A DNA stretch of 64,000 bases, taken from contig NZ_KE386955.1 in NCBI RefSeq assembly GCF_000429825.1, forward strand, positions 1 through 64,000, read 5' to 3'. The translations under genes and the position numbers were made by a program. This document shows positions 34,451-44,178 of this stretch, in pieces. Below the pieces are notes generated by a model. The model saw nothing but the letters and a program-made list of their open reading frames with translations. It was not told where the DNA came from and did no database searches. This stretch comes from Cohnella thermotolerans DSM 17683 (GTDB lineage: Bacteria; Bacillota; Bacilli; Paenibacillales; Paenibacillaceae). Positions within the stretch are counted from its first letter, which is position 1, and each line of letters opens with the position of its first letter.

Positions 34451-35668
34451 TTACGGCACGAGATGCAGTCCGAAAGCGGTGTGAAGCACCTGCAAGGCAG
34501 ACACCATATCGTCTTCAGCCACCAACACCCAGATCGTCGTGTTGGAGTCTGCCGATTGCAAAATAGGAATGTTCTTGGCCGTCAGCGCTTCCACGATCCG
34601 GGCCATGACCCCCGGCTCGCCGTTCATGCCGCCACCGATCACCGACACTTTGGCGCAGCCCGACTGGACGCGCGTCTCAAAGCCCATCTCTCTGAGCAGA
34701 CGGACGGCCAGCGGCGCATCCGCGTCGCTAACGGTAAAAAGCACGCCCGCCGGCGTGACGTTGATAAAATCGACGCTGATCGCGTTCTTCGCCATGGAGC
34801 GGAAGACGCGAAGCTGAACGTCCGAAGGTCCATACAGCGTATCGACCGCCAATTGGGTGACGCCTTGGACGTGAGCCAGCCCGGTAACGGTCCGGTCGGC
34901 CCATCCGTTCTGCCCGCGGACGAAGTCCGCGTGCGTAACGAGCGTGCCTTCGCCGTCCGAGAACGTGGACCGGACCCGCACGGGAACGCCCGCCCGCATC
35001 GCAATTTCGACCGCCCGAGGATGGATGACCTTCGCCCCGTTGTAGGCCATGTTGCAAATCTCCTCGTAGCTGACGAAGGCGAGCGGCCTGGCGTCGTCCA
35101 CGAGACGCGGATCGGCGGTCAAAATGCCGTCCACGTCGGTGTAAATATCGACGACCGAGGCGCGAAGTGCGGCGCCCAGCGCGGTGGCCGACGTGTCGCT
35201 GCCGCCCCTGCCGAGCGTCGTAATCTCGCCGTCTTCCGTCATGCCTTGGAATCCGGCTACGACGACGACCCTGTCTTCGGCAAGATATTCCAATATTTTC
35301 GCGGGATCGACCTTCACGATTCGGGCGAAGCCGTAACGCCCGTCGGTAATGATGCCCGCTTGCCCGCCGGTCAAAGCGACGCACGGGATGCCTTCGCGGG
35401 TCAGCAGGCTGCACAGCGTTGCGGCGGAGATCAATTCGCCGCAGCTAAGCAGCAAATCTCTCTCGCGATCCGCCAAGGCGTTGCCGTTGGCGCCGATCCA
35501 GTCGAGCAGCGTATCGGTGGCGTAAGGTTCCCCCCGGCGTCCCATCGCGGAGACGACGACGACGATTCCGTTGCCAGCCGCGCGTTCCCGCGAAATATGA
35601 CGGAGGACGTGCCGCCGACCTTGCTCGTCGGACAGCGACGTCCCTCCGAATTTCTGCACCGTGATCAT
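34451..35668 (-). CDS. dapG: Aspartate kinase I (DapG)
   Basis: A 405-residue aspartokinase. The kinase domain starts MITVQKFGGTSLSDEQ, with GRGGSDTSATALGAALRA, and two ACT domains close the protein (SVDFINVTPAGVLF, VSVIGGGMNGEPGVMARI). Unlike lysC it lies in the dipicolinate operon, as B. subtilis dapG, whose enzyme is inhibited by diaminopimelate. ATG at 35668 follows GGAGGCAGGG. Confidence 0.95.
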   Translation of the reverse strand: MITVQKFGGTSLSDEQGRRHVLRHISRERAAGNGIVVVVSAMGRRGEPYATDTLLDWIGANGNALADRERDLLLSCGELISAATLCSLLTREGIPCVALTGGQAGIITDGRYGFARIVKVDPAKILEYLAEDRVVVVAGFQGMTEDGEITTLGRGGSDTSATALGAALRASVVDIYTDVDGILTADPRLVDDARPLAFVSYEEICNMAYNGAKVIHPRAVEIAMRAGVPVRVRSTFSDGEGTLVTHADFVRGQNGWADRTVTGLAHVQGVTQLAVDTLYGPSDVQLRVFRSMAKNAISVDFINVTPAGVLFTVSDADAPLAVRLLREMGFETRVQSGCAKVSVIGGGMNGEPGVMARIVEALTAKNIPILQSADSNTTIWVLVAEDDMVSALQVLHTAFGLHLVP

Positions 35669-35755
35669 CTCGCACCCTGCCTCCATCCCCTAGAATTTCG
35701 GGTGGATGAGTCTGTTAAGACGTCAATAGTCCGATCGTTGGTGCCGATTGTAAAT

Positions 35756-36796
35756 TCATTTCCGCTGAGCGGCGATATATTCGGCAATTTGCACGGCGTT
35801 CCAGGCGGCGCCTTTGAGCAAATTGTCCGATACGATCCAAAGGTTGAGCGCCCGCGGATTGGACAAGTCGCGTCTCACGCGGCCGACAAACACCTCGTTC
35901 TTGCCTGCGGCGTCGGTCGCCAGCGGATATTGCTGATTCGCCGGATCGTCCACGAGCACGACGCCGGGCGAGTCGTTCAGCAACGACTTGACTTCCTCGA
36001 CGTCGAAGTCCTTCTTCAACTCCACGTATACGGATTCCGAATGCCCGTACACGACCGGAATCCGGACGCAAGTAGCCGTCACTTCGATCGAATCGTCGCC
36101 CATAATCTTCTTCGTCTCGCGGATCATCTTCATCTCTTCCAGCGTAAAGCCGTTATCCTGGAACTTGTCGATCTGCGGGATCGCGTTGAAGGCGATCTGA
36201 TGCTTGACGGGGAGCGAGGCCACCGGAAGAATGTCCGGCTTCACTTCGCCGCCCGCGAGCACTTCGCGGGACTGGCGCAGCATCTCTTCGATCGCGCGGG
36301 CGCCGGCGCCCGACACGGCCTGATAAGTCGATACGATAATGCGGGAAATGCCGTAACGGTCGTACAGCGGCTTCAAGGCCGCCACCATTTGAATGGTCGA
36401 GCAGTTCGGGTTGGCGATAATGCCCTTGTGCTCGTTCACCTTATCGATATTCACTTCGGGCACGACAAGGGGCGTCTCCGGGTCCATGCGGTAAGCGTTC
36501 GTGTTGTCGATGCACACCGCGCCGTGCTTGACGGCTTCGGGGATGAGCGCCTTGCTCACGTCTCCGCCCGCGCTGAACAGAGCGATGTCGACGCCTTTGA
36601 AGCTGTCCGGCGTCGCGGCTTCAACCGTCAGGGTCTGGCCCTTGAAGTCGATCTTCGTGCCGGCGGAGCGCGGAGAAGACAACGGCTTGAGCGAAGCGAT
36701 CGGGAAGTTCCGTTCTGCGAGCAGTCTTAGAATCTGTTCCCCAACGGCGCCGGTCGCTCCCACGACGGCGACGTTAAACAACGTTTGCGTAGACAT
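35756..36796 (-). CDS. asd: Aspartate-semialdehyde dehydrogenase
   Basis: A 346-residue NADPH-dependent enzyme reducing aspartyl phosphate to the semialdehyde. NADP motif VVGATGAVGEQIL and active-site Cys in IANPNCSTIQM are present, as is the conserved VSTYQAVSGAGARAIEE. The frame is open to 36997, but ATG at 36796 follows GAGGGGAGAAA and gives the family N-terminus. It lies 37 bases after spoVFB. Confidence 0.97.
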   Translation of the reverse strand: MSTQTLFNVAVVGATGAVGEQILRLLAERNFPIASLKPLSSPRSAGTKIDFKGQTLTVEAATPDSFKGVDIALFSAGGDVSKALIPEAVKHGAVCIDNTNAYRMDPETPLVVPEVNIDKVNEHKGIIANPNCSTIQMVAALKPLYDRYGISRIIVSTYQAVSGAGARAIEEMLRQSREVLAGGEVKPDILPVASLPVKHQIAFNAIPQIDKFQDNGFTLEEMKMIRETKKIMGDDSIEVTATCVRIPVVYGHSESVYVELKKDFDVEEVKSLLNDSPGVVLVDDPANQQYPLATDAAGKNEVFVGRVRRDLSNPRALNLWIVSDNLLKGAAWNAVQIAEYIAAQRK

Positions 36797-36833
36797 TGAA
36801 TGTTTCTCCCCTCTTGAAGCGGCAAAATATATC

Positions 36834-37430
36834 TCATGCGTATAGATAACGCTCAATGAGCATGGGCTGCAATTGTTTGCCTTGCAGGGCGGCCTCGCAC
36901 GCCTCCATGACCAAATCCATTCGGGCGACGAGCGAATTCGGCTTCCCCTCGGGATTGTCTTGGCCGAAAGGCACGAAATAAATGTTCTTCGCCACAAGCA
37001 GCTTGGCGATGTTGGCGGCGTTCAGGCCGAGCCCGTCGTTCGTCGAGATCGCCAGCACGAGCGGACGTCCGTTGCGCATCTGGGCTTTGGCCGCCATCAG
37101 AACCGGACTGTCCGTCATGGCGTTCGCCAGCTTGCTCGTCGTATTCCCGGTGCACGGCGCGATGACCAGCACGTCTAGCTTCTTGGAAGGACCGAGCGGC
37201 TCGGCGTCGACGATCGAGCTGATCAGCGCGTTGCCGGTCAAGTCGCGAAGCTGCGTTTGCCAATGCTCGGACGTGCCGAAGCGGGTATCGGTCGTCATGA
37301 TCGACCCGCTCACAATCGGAATGACGTTGGCGCCGGCGTCTGTAAATCTCTTAATCTGCGGCATCACTTCCGGCAGCGTGCAATGAGAACCGGACAGCGC
37401 GTAGCCGACGGTAATACCTTGCCAATTCAT
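36834..37430 (-). CDS. spoVFB: Dipicolinate synthase subunit B
   Basis: A 198-residue flavoprotein-like subunit (GITVGYALSGSHCTLPEVMP; LVIAPCTGNTTSKLANAMTD). With SpoVFA it oxidises dihydrodipicolinate to dipicolinate, the main small molecule of the spore core. It overlaps spoVFA by 4 bases, so translation is coupled. In B. subtilis the pair is made in the mother cell under sigma-K. Confidence 0.97.
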   Translation of the reverse strand: MNWQGITVGYALSGSHCTLPEVMPQIKRFTDAGANVIPIVSGSIMTTDTRFGTSEHWQTQLRDLTGNALISSIVDAEPLGPSKKLDVLVIAPCTGNTTSKLANAMTDSPVLMAAKAQMRNGRPLVLAISTNDGLGLNAANIAKLLVAKNIYFVPFGQDNPEGKPNSLVARMDLVMEACEAALQGKQLQPMLIERYLYA

Positions 37431-38326
37431 GTCGCATTCCCCCGTTGTCGGTCATCTTCCAGAAGCATCTGGATAAGACCGTTAGCGATAATCCGACCGG
37501 CCGTCTTCGGAGCGACGATACCCGGCAAACTCGGGGCGAGCAGCGCTTTGATTCCGCGCTTCTCGGCGAAGCGGAAGTCGGTGCCGCCCGGCTTCGAAGC
37601 CAGGTCGATAATAACCGCGCGCAGGGGGAGCCCAGCGATCACTTGTGCTGTGATTATCATATTAGGAATTGTATTAAAAAGCAAGTCGATATTCCCCGTC
37701 TGACGCGCCAAATCAGGAACGTAGAAAGGCTCGAAACCCATCTCATACGCGCGGGCGAACAAATCCTCGCCGCGCACTCCCGTCTTCACCTTCGCCCCCA
37801 ATCCTTGAAGCGTGCGGGCCAGCGTGAGACCCGTTCTGCCGAGCCCCAGAACGATGCAGTTGGAACCGTGAATCGTAATGTCGGTATTCTGAATCGCCAT
37901 CATGACGGCGCCTTCCGCTGTCGGAATGGAATTGTAAATCGCCACGTCGTCTCGCTCGAACAATTCGACCAATTTGATATGGTGCTTCTCGGCCAGTTTC
38001 CGCAAATACGTTTTGGCCAAACCGCAATAAATTTTGCAGGATTTGGGCAACGCGTCCATAAAATCGTCCGTCAGCTTCAGCTCCCGTTCTGTAAAAATCG
38101 CGGATATCGTGCCGTCGTCGTCCGTCCCAACCGGAGGCAAAACCAGGGCGTCGGCCTGCCGCAAGACGCTGGGCTGCCATTCCGCCCGAACGACCCCGGG
38201 GAACGACGTCTCCAGTCGGTCGAACCCGCAAATGGTGATGGAAGCGTCCTGTTCGGTCAACCGGCGGATCACCTCCAACTGCCGCGCGTCCCCTCCCGCG
38301 AGCACGACCTGCACGCCGGTAAGCAT
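37427..38326 (-). CDS. spoVFA: Dipicolinate synthase subunit A
   Basis: A 299-residue Rossmann-type dehydrogenase subunit (IVLGLGRTGLTLARTLQGLG as the nucleotide motif, LTGVQVVLAGGDARQLEVIR at the N-terminus). ATG at 38326 follows GAAGGGAGGG; upstream extension to 38458 lacks support. A possible sigma-K promoter on the minus strand (ACC about 16 bases before CATATGATG near 38365) has a mismatch and is only suggestive. Confidence 0.96.
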   Translation of the reverse strand: MLTGVQVVLAGGDARQLEVIRRLTEQDASITICGFDRLETSFPGVVRAEWQPSVLRQADALVLPPVGTDDDGTISAIFTERELKLTDDFMDALPKSCKIYCGLAKTYLRKLAEKHHIKLVELFERDDVAIYNSIPTAEGAVMMAIQNTDITIHGSNCIVLGLGRTGLTLARTLQGLGAKVKTGVRGEDLFARAYEMGFEPFYVPDLARQTGNIDLLFNTIPNMIITAQVIAGLPLRAVIIDLASKPGGTDFRFAEKRGIKALLAPSLPGIVAPKTAGRIIANGLIQMLLEDDRQRGNAT

Positions 38327-38524
38327 GTCGCATCCCTCCCTTCGGCATCCAGTAGCATAGCACATCATATGCATACGCCCACCGTCGGGTGCGAAGGCGT
38401 CGCTCCCCGAAAGCCGACTTGGGCTCCGGCCCAAGCAAAAACGCCTCGGCGTCATCAAACGGCGAAGAAGCTTTGCGTAAAACCATTCGGAAGCGAATAA
38501 GCGTGAAACCTATAAAGGTGCACG

Positions 38525-38572
38525 AAAAAAGCCTTCGCAACGCCCCTCTTCAAAAGGGGCCGCGAAGGCTTC
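38525..38572 (-). terminator. Rho-independent terminator after dnaD
   Basis: On the minus strand a long stem (AAGCCTTCGC with GCGAAGGCTT, plus inner GCCCCTTTT with AGAGGGGC pairing) is followed by TTTTTTC. It marks the junction of the two syntenic blocks. Confidence 0.9.
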
Positions 38573-38573
38573 T

Positions 38574-39320
38574 TCATCCTTGTCTGCCGCTGCGGAATTT
38601 CTGCGCGTGCGCGCGCGCGTCCTCGACGCTGTTCACGCGGTTGCGGCTCCACTCCAGCAGAATGCGGTCGATGTAGCGAAAATGCAGCTTGCCCGCGAAC
38701 ACAGATTCCTTCAGCGCGAACAGGATCAGCTCTTCCGGATAGCCGTCGGTGTCGATCCAGCCCGCAATCGTCTCGCACTCCATCGGGGTGAGCGGCCGGC
38801 CGAATTCCTGTTCGAACACCGCGAACAGGTTCGGCTGCGAGGCGGCGGCGCCTCCCGCGACACCCGCGATGCCCGAACGATCCGGCCGCGCCCGATCCGG
38901 GCCGCCGGGCTGCGCCGGACCGTCCGCCGCCGAGCCGCCGCGGATGGGCAGTTCCTCCGCGGCCAGAAGCGCCGCGATCTTCTGAAACAAGCCGGACAGG
39001 TTATATCGTTCGGACTGTACGCCCGTCACCGGATCGATGACTTCGTCGATGGCGACGAAGCCGTGCTTGACGAGCTTCTGCATCGCCTGCCCGACGATCG
39101 CGGGCGACGATCCGAGCCGTTCCTGAAGCTGCTCCATCGTCGGAAATTCATTCTGCTCCAGCTGGCGGAACGCCAGAAGCTGAATGACGAGCATGCACTC
39201 GGTGTCGGTCAGCTTCAGCGCGCGATAGCTGCGAAGCAGAGCATATGGCAAGCTGACCGCCCCATCCATGAACGCTTCCGCCAATCCCCTCGCCAAGGCG
39301 TTGCGATCGAACATCCCCAT
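38574..39320 (-). CDS. dnaD: DnaD-domain replication protein
   Basis: A 248-residue primosomal protein. The N-terminal DDBH1 winged helix (LPYALLRSYRALKLTDTECM; FPTMEQLQERLGSSPAIV) and C-terminal DDBH2 domain (FEQEFGRPLTPMECETIAGW; LHFRYIDRILLEWSRN) are joined by an Ala/Gly/Pro-rich linker at about 130-165. DnaD loads the replicative helicase with DnaB and DnaI. Two in-frame ATGs (39320, 39314) share the AGGAGGAGG ribosome site. It follows asnS, as in B. subtilis, but nth is not downstream. Confidence 0.92.
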   Translation of the reverse strand: MGMFDRNALARGLAEAFMDGAVSLPYALLRSYRALKLTDTECMLVIQLLAFRQLEQNEFPTMEQLQERLGSSPAIVGQAMQKLVKHGFVAIDEVIDPVTGVQSERYNLSGLFQKIAALLAAEELPIRGGSAADGPAQPGGPDRARPDRSGIAGVAGGAAASQPNLFAVFEQEFGRPLTPMECETIAGWIDTDGYPEELILFALKESVFAGKLHFRYIDRILLEWSRNRVNSVEDARAHAQKFRSGRQG

Positions 39321-39350
39321 TCCTCCTCCTGATCCGGACGGCGACCCCGT

Positions 39351-40646
39351 TTACGGATACAGCCGATACAACATCCGCGGGAACGGAATCGTCTCCCGGA
39401 CGTGATCCAATCCGCAAATCCATGCGACAGTGCGCTCCAGTCCGAGGCCGAAGCCCGAATGCGGCACCGAGCCGTATTTGCGCAAATCCAAATACCATTC
39501 GTAAGCTTCCCGCGGAAGCCGATGCTCGTCGAAGCGCGCTTCCAGCAGCTCCGGATCGTCGATCCGCTGCGAGCCGCCGATGATCTCGCCGTAGCCTTCC
39601 GGAGCGATCAGGTCCGCACAGAGCACCACTTCCGGCCGCTGCGGGTCCGGCTTCATATAGAAGGCTTTGATCGCGGTCGGGTAGCGCGTAATAAACACCG
39701 GACGATCGAACTTCTCCGCGATCGCCGTCTCGTGAGGCGCCCCGAAGTCTTCGCCCCAGGGCAGCTCCATCCCCGCTTCCTTCAGCAGATCGATCGCTTC
39801 GTCGTAGCTGATCCGGGGGAACGGCGGCTTGACGCGCTCCAGCGCCGAGACGTCCCGCTCGAGCGTCGCGAGCTCGGGACGGCAGCGCTCCAGCACCTGA
39901 CCGACGACGTAGGAGACGAACTGCTCCTGCACGCGCAAATTTTCCTCATGATCGACGAACGCCATCTCCGGCTCGACCATCCAGAACTCGATCAGGTGCC
40001 GCCGCGTCTTGGACTTCTCCGCGCGGAACGTCGGGCCGAACGAATACACTTTGCCGAGCGCCATCGCGGCCGCTTCCATGTACAGCTGTCCGCTCTGCGT
40101 CAGGTAGGCGTCTTCGTCGAAATATTTCGTATGGAACAGGTTGGTCGTGCCTTCGGCCGCGGACGGCGTCAAAATCGGCGGATCGACCAGCGTGAAGCCG
40201 CGCTCGTCGAAGAAGCGCTGAATCGCGGAAATAATCTCCGCGCGAATTCGCAAAATCGCCCGCTGCCGCGGCGCGCGAAGCCACAGGTGGCGATGGTCCA
40301 TCAAGAAGTCGACGCCGTGCTCCTTCGGCGTGATCGGGTAGTCCTTCGCGATCTGGATGATCTCGATTCCGGTCACCGCGATTTCGTACCCGGAAGGGCT
40401 TCGCGGCTCTTCCCGGACGACGCCGGTGACGTACAGGGAGCTCTCCTGGGTCAGCTTGCCGGCCGCTTCCCAGACGTCCTCCGGCGCTTCGCCCTTGACC
40501 AGAACCCCCTGGATAAACCCGGTGCCGTCCCGCAGCTGCAGAAACTGAATTTTGCCGCTCGAGCGCCTTCGCGTCAGCCAGCAGCCGATCGTCACGCTTT
40601 GCCCGGCATGCGCGCCGACGCCGGCGATGTCCGTTTTCGAACCCAT
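39351..40646 (-). CDS. asnS: Asparaginyl-tRNA synthetase
   Basis: A 431-residue class II synthetase. An OB-fold anticodon-binding domain ([20 protein letters not shown]) precedes the catalytic core with motif 2 ([20 protein letters not shown]) and motif 3 ([16 protein letters not shown]). ATG at 40646 lies 7 bases after AAGGAGG, whereas the ATG at 40652 touches it. There is no T-box in the short gap to ackA. dnaD is downstream. Confidence 0.95.
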   Translation of the reverse strand: MGSKTDIAGVGAHAGQSVTIGCWLTRRRSSGKIQFLQLRDGTGFIQGVLVKGEAPEDVWEAAGKLTQESSLYVTGVVREEPRSPSGYEIAVTGIEIIQIAKDYPITPKEHGVDFLMDHRHLWLRAPRQRAILRIRAEIISAIQRFFDERGFTLVDPPILTPSAAEGTTNLFHTKYFDEDAYLTQSGQLYMEAAAMALGKVYSFGPTFRAEKSKTRRHLIEFWMVEPEMAFVDHEENLRVQEQFVSYVVGQVLERCRPELATLERDVSALERVKPPFPRISYDEAIDLLKEAGMELPWGEDFGAPHETAIAEKFDRPVFITRYPTAIKAFYMKPDPQRPEVVLCADLIAPEGYGEIIGGSQRIDDPELLEARFDEHRLPREAYEWYLDLRKYGSVPHSGFGLGLERTVAWICGLDHVRETIPFPRMLYRLYP

Positions 40647-40677
40647 GTCCATCCTCCTTGTGATCTTGGTCGCACGC

Positions 40678-41907
40678 TCACGTTTGGCCGACCTTGTCGG
40701 ACAACGCTTTATTTTGCACGAGCCGGTAGGTATCCCGCGCGATCAACAGCTCCTCGTTCGTCGGCACGACGAGAACGTCCACCTTCGAGCCGTCCTTCGT
40801 AATCCGCCTCGTCTCGTTGGAGCGAACGGCGTTGCGGCTCTCGTCCAATTCGACGCCGAGGAACGTCAATCCTTCGCAGACGCGCTTGCGCAGCACGTCC
40901 GAATTCTCGCCGACGCCCGCCGTGAACAGAATCGCGTCGATGCCGTTCATCGCCGCCGCGTAGGCGCCGATATACTTGCGGATGCGGTACGCGTACATCT
41001 CGAATGCCAGCCGCGCCGATTCGTTGCCTTCCTCCATCGCCTGAACCACTTCCCGCATGTCGCTGCTGACGCCGGAGATGGCGACCAGTCCGCTGTGCTT
41101 GTTCAGCATCGAGTTCACTTCGTTCAGCGTCAAATCTTCTTTGTTGATCGTATATGGAACGATCGCCGGATCGAGATCGCCGCTGCGCGTGCCCATCATC
41201 AAGCCTTCCAGCGGTGTCATGCCCATGCTCGTGTCGTACGATTTGCCATGCAGAATCGCCGTGCAGCTCGCCCCGTTGCCGATATGGCAGCTGACGATCT
41301 TCAGTTCCTCCAGCGGACGGCCCAGAAAGGCGGCCGCCTGTTTGCTCACGTAATCGTGCGACGTGCCGTGGAAGCCGTAGCGCCGGATTTTGTGCTTCCG
41401 GTACAGAACGGTCGGAATCGCGTACAAGTACGAGGTCGGCGGCATCGTCTGATGGAAGGCGGTGTCGAACACGACGGCCTGGGGCACGTCCGGCAGGTTC
41501 GCTTCGACGGCCGCAATGCCCATCATGTGGGCCGGGTTGTGAAGCGGAGCCAGATCGAACAGCTTGCGGATTTCGAGCTTCACATCGGCGTCGACCAGCA
41601 CCGATTCGCGGAACGACTCCCCTCCGTGCACGATCCGGTGGCCGACCGCCTGAATGTCTTCGATGGTGCGCAGCACGCCGAATTTGCGGTGCGTGAGCAT
41701 GTCGAGCACTTTGCGCACCGCCATCGTATGCTCCAGGATCTCGCTGACTTCGCGAACTTCCGCCTGCCCTTCGACTTCGTGGGTCAGAATGGACGATTCC
41801 ATGCCGATGCGCTCGACCCGCCCGCTCGCCAGCACCGACTCGTTCGACATGTCGTATAGCTGATATTTAAGCGAGGAACTGCCCGAGTTGATGACCAATA
41901 CGTTCAT
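40678..41907 (-). CDS. ackA: Acetate kinase
   Basis: A 409-residue ASKHA-fold kinase interconverting acetate and acetyl phosphate. ATP motifs [11 protein letters not shown] and [13 protein letters not shown] and substrate Arg in [11 protein letters not shown] are intact. It overlaps the hbd stop by 4 bases, an unusual pairing because ackA is mostly with pta or alone. PduL at 6196-6774 is the only phosphotransacylase seen in this window. Confidence 0.97.
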   Translation of the reverse strand: MNVLVINSGSSSLKYQLYDMSNESVLASGRVERIGMESSILTHEVEGQAEVREVSEILEHTMAVRKVLDMLTHRKFGVLRTIEDIQAVGHRIVHGGESFRESVLVDADVKLEIRKLFDLAPLHNPAHMMGIAAVEANLPDVPQAVVFDTAFHQTMPPTSYLYAIPTVLYRKHKIRRYGFHGTSHDYVSKQAAAFLGRPLEELKIVSCHIGNGASCTAILHGKSYDTSMGMTPLEGLMMGTRSGDLDPAIVPYTINKEDLTLNEVNSMLNKHSGLVAISGVSSDMREVVQAMEEGNESARLAFEMYAYRIRKYIGAYAAAMNGIDAILFTAGVGENSDVLRKRVCEGLTFLGVELDESRNAVRSNETRRITKDGSKVDVLVVPTNEELLIARDTYRLVQNKALSDKVGQT

Positions 41908-42776
41908 GTCTGGCGGTCACCGTCCTTGTTGTATGTGAAAAAGCCGACGCCCGTCTTCACGCCGAGCTGGCCGGCCCGGACCTTCTTCTTAAGCAGGATG
42001 GACGGCCTATACTTAAGCTCTCCGTATTCGCGGAACATCCGGTCGAGCGCGGTCAGCACCGAATCGAGGCCGAACCGGTCCGCCATCTCGAGCGGCCCGT
42101 GCTGGAACGAATAGCCGACCCGCATCGAATCGTCGATGTCTTCGGCGGAAGCCACCCCTTCTTCGAGCAAATGAAGCGCTTCGTTAATGAGCAGGCAGAT
42201 GAGCCGGGTCGTGACGAAGCCCGGAGACTCGTAGACCATGACGCCTTTCTTGTCAAGCACGTTCTCGACGAAATCCTTCGTCGCGCGGAACGTCTCGTCG
42301 GACGTCTGCAGCCCGCGAATGATCTCCACGACGTCGATCCGGACGGCGGGATAAACGAAGTGCATCCCAATGATCCGCCGGGGGTGCCGCGTCGAGCCGG
42401 CCAATTCCGTCAGGCTGAGCGTGGACGTGTTGCTGGCGATGACCGTCGTCTCCGGCAAAATCGCGTCCAATTGCGCGAACACCGCTTGTTTGCTCTCCAG
42501 ATCCTCGCTAATCGTCTCGATGACGAGCTCGCACCCGGCGAGAAGCTCGAGCGACGGCTCGGTATGTATGCGGTTCATGATGAGCTTTTTCTCGGCTTGC
42601 GTAATGGCCCACTTCTCGATTTGCCGGTCCAGGCTCGTCTCTATCGCTTCCATCGCAAGCTTCAGCTTCTCGGACGTCTTCTCGGTCAGATGGACGTCCA
42701 ACCCTTTGGCGGCGAGCATCTCGGCGATGCTGCGGCCCATCGTTCCCGCTCCGACCACGCCTATGTTTCGAAACAT
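41904..42776 (-). CDS. 3-hydroxybutyryl-CoA dehydrogenase family protein
   Basis: A 290-residue 3-hydroxyacyl-CoA dehydrogenase. NAD motif GVVGAGTMGRSIAEML, catalytic His in RIIGMHFVYPAV and the C-terminal domain motif YSFQHGPLEMADRFG are clear. It oxidises or reduces 3-hydroxyacyl-CoA, most likely four-carbon. No thiolase or acyl-CoA dehydrogenase is adjacent. ATG at 42776 follows GGGGGGAA. It is coupled to ackA, suggesting a fermentation or storage-related acyl-CoA role, which is inference. Confidence 0.9.
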   Translation of the reverse strand: MFRNIGVVGAGTMGRSIAEMLAAKGLDVHLTEKTSEKLKLAMEAIETSLDRQIEKWAITQAEKKLIMNRIHTEPSLELLAGCELVIETISEDLESKQAVFAQLDAILPETTVIASNTSTLSLTELAGSTRHPRRIIGMHFVYPAVRIDVVEIIRGLQTSDETFRATKDFVENVLDKKGVMVYESPGFVTTRLICLLINEALHLLEEGVASAEDIDDSMRVGYSFQHGPLEMADRFGLDSVLTALDRMFREYGELKYRPSILLKKKVRAGQLGVKTGVGFFTYNKDGDRQT

Positions 42777-42863
42777 CCGGTTCCCCCCACGGACTATGTC
42801 GCTTCTTTTGCTGCTTGTCCTCTTCATTTTAGCATACCCGGCTTGCTGCTGAAATCGACGATC

Positions 42864-43985
42864 CTATGAAGATTGCACGATCGAACCGAGCTCCCGGAGC
42901 AGCCATTCGATCTCCTCTACCGTACCGATCGAGATGCGCGCATGGTTCGGCAGCTCCCAGCCTTGCCCCGAACGGACGATCACGCCTCTGGCGAGCAGCT
43001 CCCGATAGATCGAATCCGCCTTCTCGCCCAATTCCGCCAGGACGAAGTTGCTTTCGCTCTTCGTATAGGGAATCGACAAGGCGCGAAGCCCTTCGTACAG
43101 CCTGCTTTTGGCCCGTTCGTTGGCGATCCTCGACGCTTCCAAATGCTCGTCGTCCGTCAGCGCGGCGGCTGCGGCCGCTTGGGCAAGAGCGTTCACGTTG
43201 AACGGCTCCTTCACCTGCAGCAGCGATCGGACGATCGGCTCCGGCGCCGCCGCGTATCCGACGCGAATGCCGGCCAGCCCGTATATTTTCGAAAAGGTTT
43301 GAAGCACGGCCACCGGATAGCCTTCCCGCACGAACGCCATCCCGTCGGCATAATCCGGCGCTGTCGCAAAATGGGCGTACGCGGAGTCGACGACAAGAAG
43401 CACGCGGTCCGGAAGACCGTCCAGCAGCCGCCTCATTTCGGACTCGGGCATATACGTCCCGGTCGGATTGTTCGGCGTGCATATATAGACGATTTTGGTT
43501 TTGTCCGTCACGGCGGCCAGCAACGCGTCCGCATCGTAAGCGAATCCTTCCGCCAAAGGCACCTTCTTGACGGAGGCGTTCATGAGAAGCGCGCCGAAGG
43601 CGTATTCGCTGAACGTCGGAACGGGGACGACGACTTCGTCTCCGGGCTCCAGATACGCTTCCGACAGCAAGGTGATCATCTCGTCTCCGCCGTTCGACAA
43701 GACGACGTTCGCTTCCGACAGGCCGAGCCGGTCCGCCAGCGTCCGGGCCAGAATCGTCGCTCTGACGTCCGGGTAGCGGTGAAGCTCCGGCAGCATCCGC
43801 CGGATCGCCTCCAGCGCTTTGGGCGAAGGTCCGAGCGGATTCTCGTTGGAGGCGAGCTTGGCGACGCGGTCCAGCCCGTATTCGCGCTGCACCTCCCAGA
43901 TCGGCTTGCCCGGCGAATACGGCGTCATGCGGCCCAGCGCATCGCGGGGTTTGACTTTCGCATGTACGTTTGCGTTCGGGTTCAT
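42864..43985 (-). CDS. hisC: Histidinol-phosphate aminotransferase
   Basis: A 373-residue class II PLP aminotransferase. The PLP Lys lies in TFSKIYGLAGIRVGY, with NENPLGPSPKALEAIRR near the N-terminus and ICTPNNPTGTYM. HisC converts imidazole-acetol phosphate to histidinol phosphate, and Firmicute HisC often serves aromatic amino acids too. It stands away from a his operon, so broad specificity is plausible. ATG at 43985 follows AGAGGAGAA. The 193-base gap upstream is A+T-rich without a clear element. Confidence 0.92.
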   Translation of the reverse strand: MNPNANVHAKVKPRDALGRMTPYSPGKPIWEVQREYGLDRVAKLASNENPLGPSPKALEAIRRMLPELHRYPDVRATILARTLADRLGLSEANVVLSNGGDEMITLLSEAYLEPGDEVVVPVPTFSEYAFGALLMNASVKKVPLAEGFAYDADALLAAVTDKTKIVYICTPNNPTGTYMPESEMRRLLDGLPDRVLLVVDSAYAHFATAPDYADGMAFVREGYPVAVLQTFSKIYGLAGIRVGYAAAPEPIVRSLLQVKEPFNVNALAQAAAAAALTDDEHLEASRIANERAKSRLYEGLRALSIPYTKSESNFVLAELGEKADSIYRELLARGVIVRSGQGWELPNHARISIGTVEEIEWLLRELGSIVQSS

Positions 43986-44178
43986 TCGATGTTCTCCTCT
44001 CCATATGGCATTCGTGCACACTTCATTGCATCAATTTAATAATACATTAACGCTTTAATAATTTAAAGTACCAGGAGAAAATGTTTCGCCGCCTCTTCGA
44101 CGAATTTCGGGAACGCATAGCGATTCCCTGACTCGCAGGAAGCGGCGACCCGGCCCGGGTACGCCGCTTGCGCACGTG

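Noticed and set aside
34430-36730. 766-codon plus-strand open frame
   Set aside because: It lies opposite asd, dapG and dapA, is low in recognisable motifs, and arises from the G+C-rich antisense frame. The minus-strand genes are unmistakable.
36797-36997. 67-residue N-terminal extension of Asd
   Set aside because: It lies over spoVFB in another frame; homologues start at MSTQTLFNV.
38365-38390. Sigma-K promoter for spoVFA
   Set aside because: The -10 has a mismatch in the final TA and the -35 is only two bases, so it is noted in the gene entry but not called.
38417-38434. Perfect short hairpin CTTGGGC/GCCCAAG upstream of spoVFA
   Set aside because: No T-run follows on the minus strand and it lies within a gap already ended by the dnaD terminator; probably not functional.
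40647-40677. T-box upstream of asnS
   Set aside because: The gap is only 31 bases and holds no T-box sequence.
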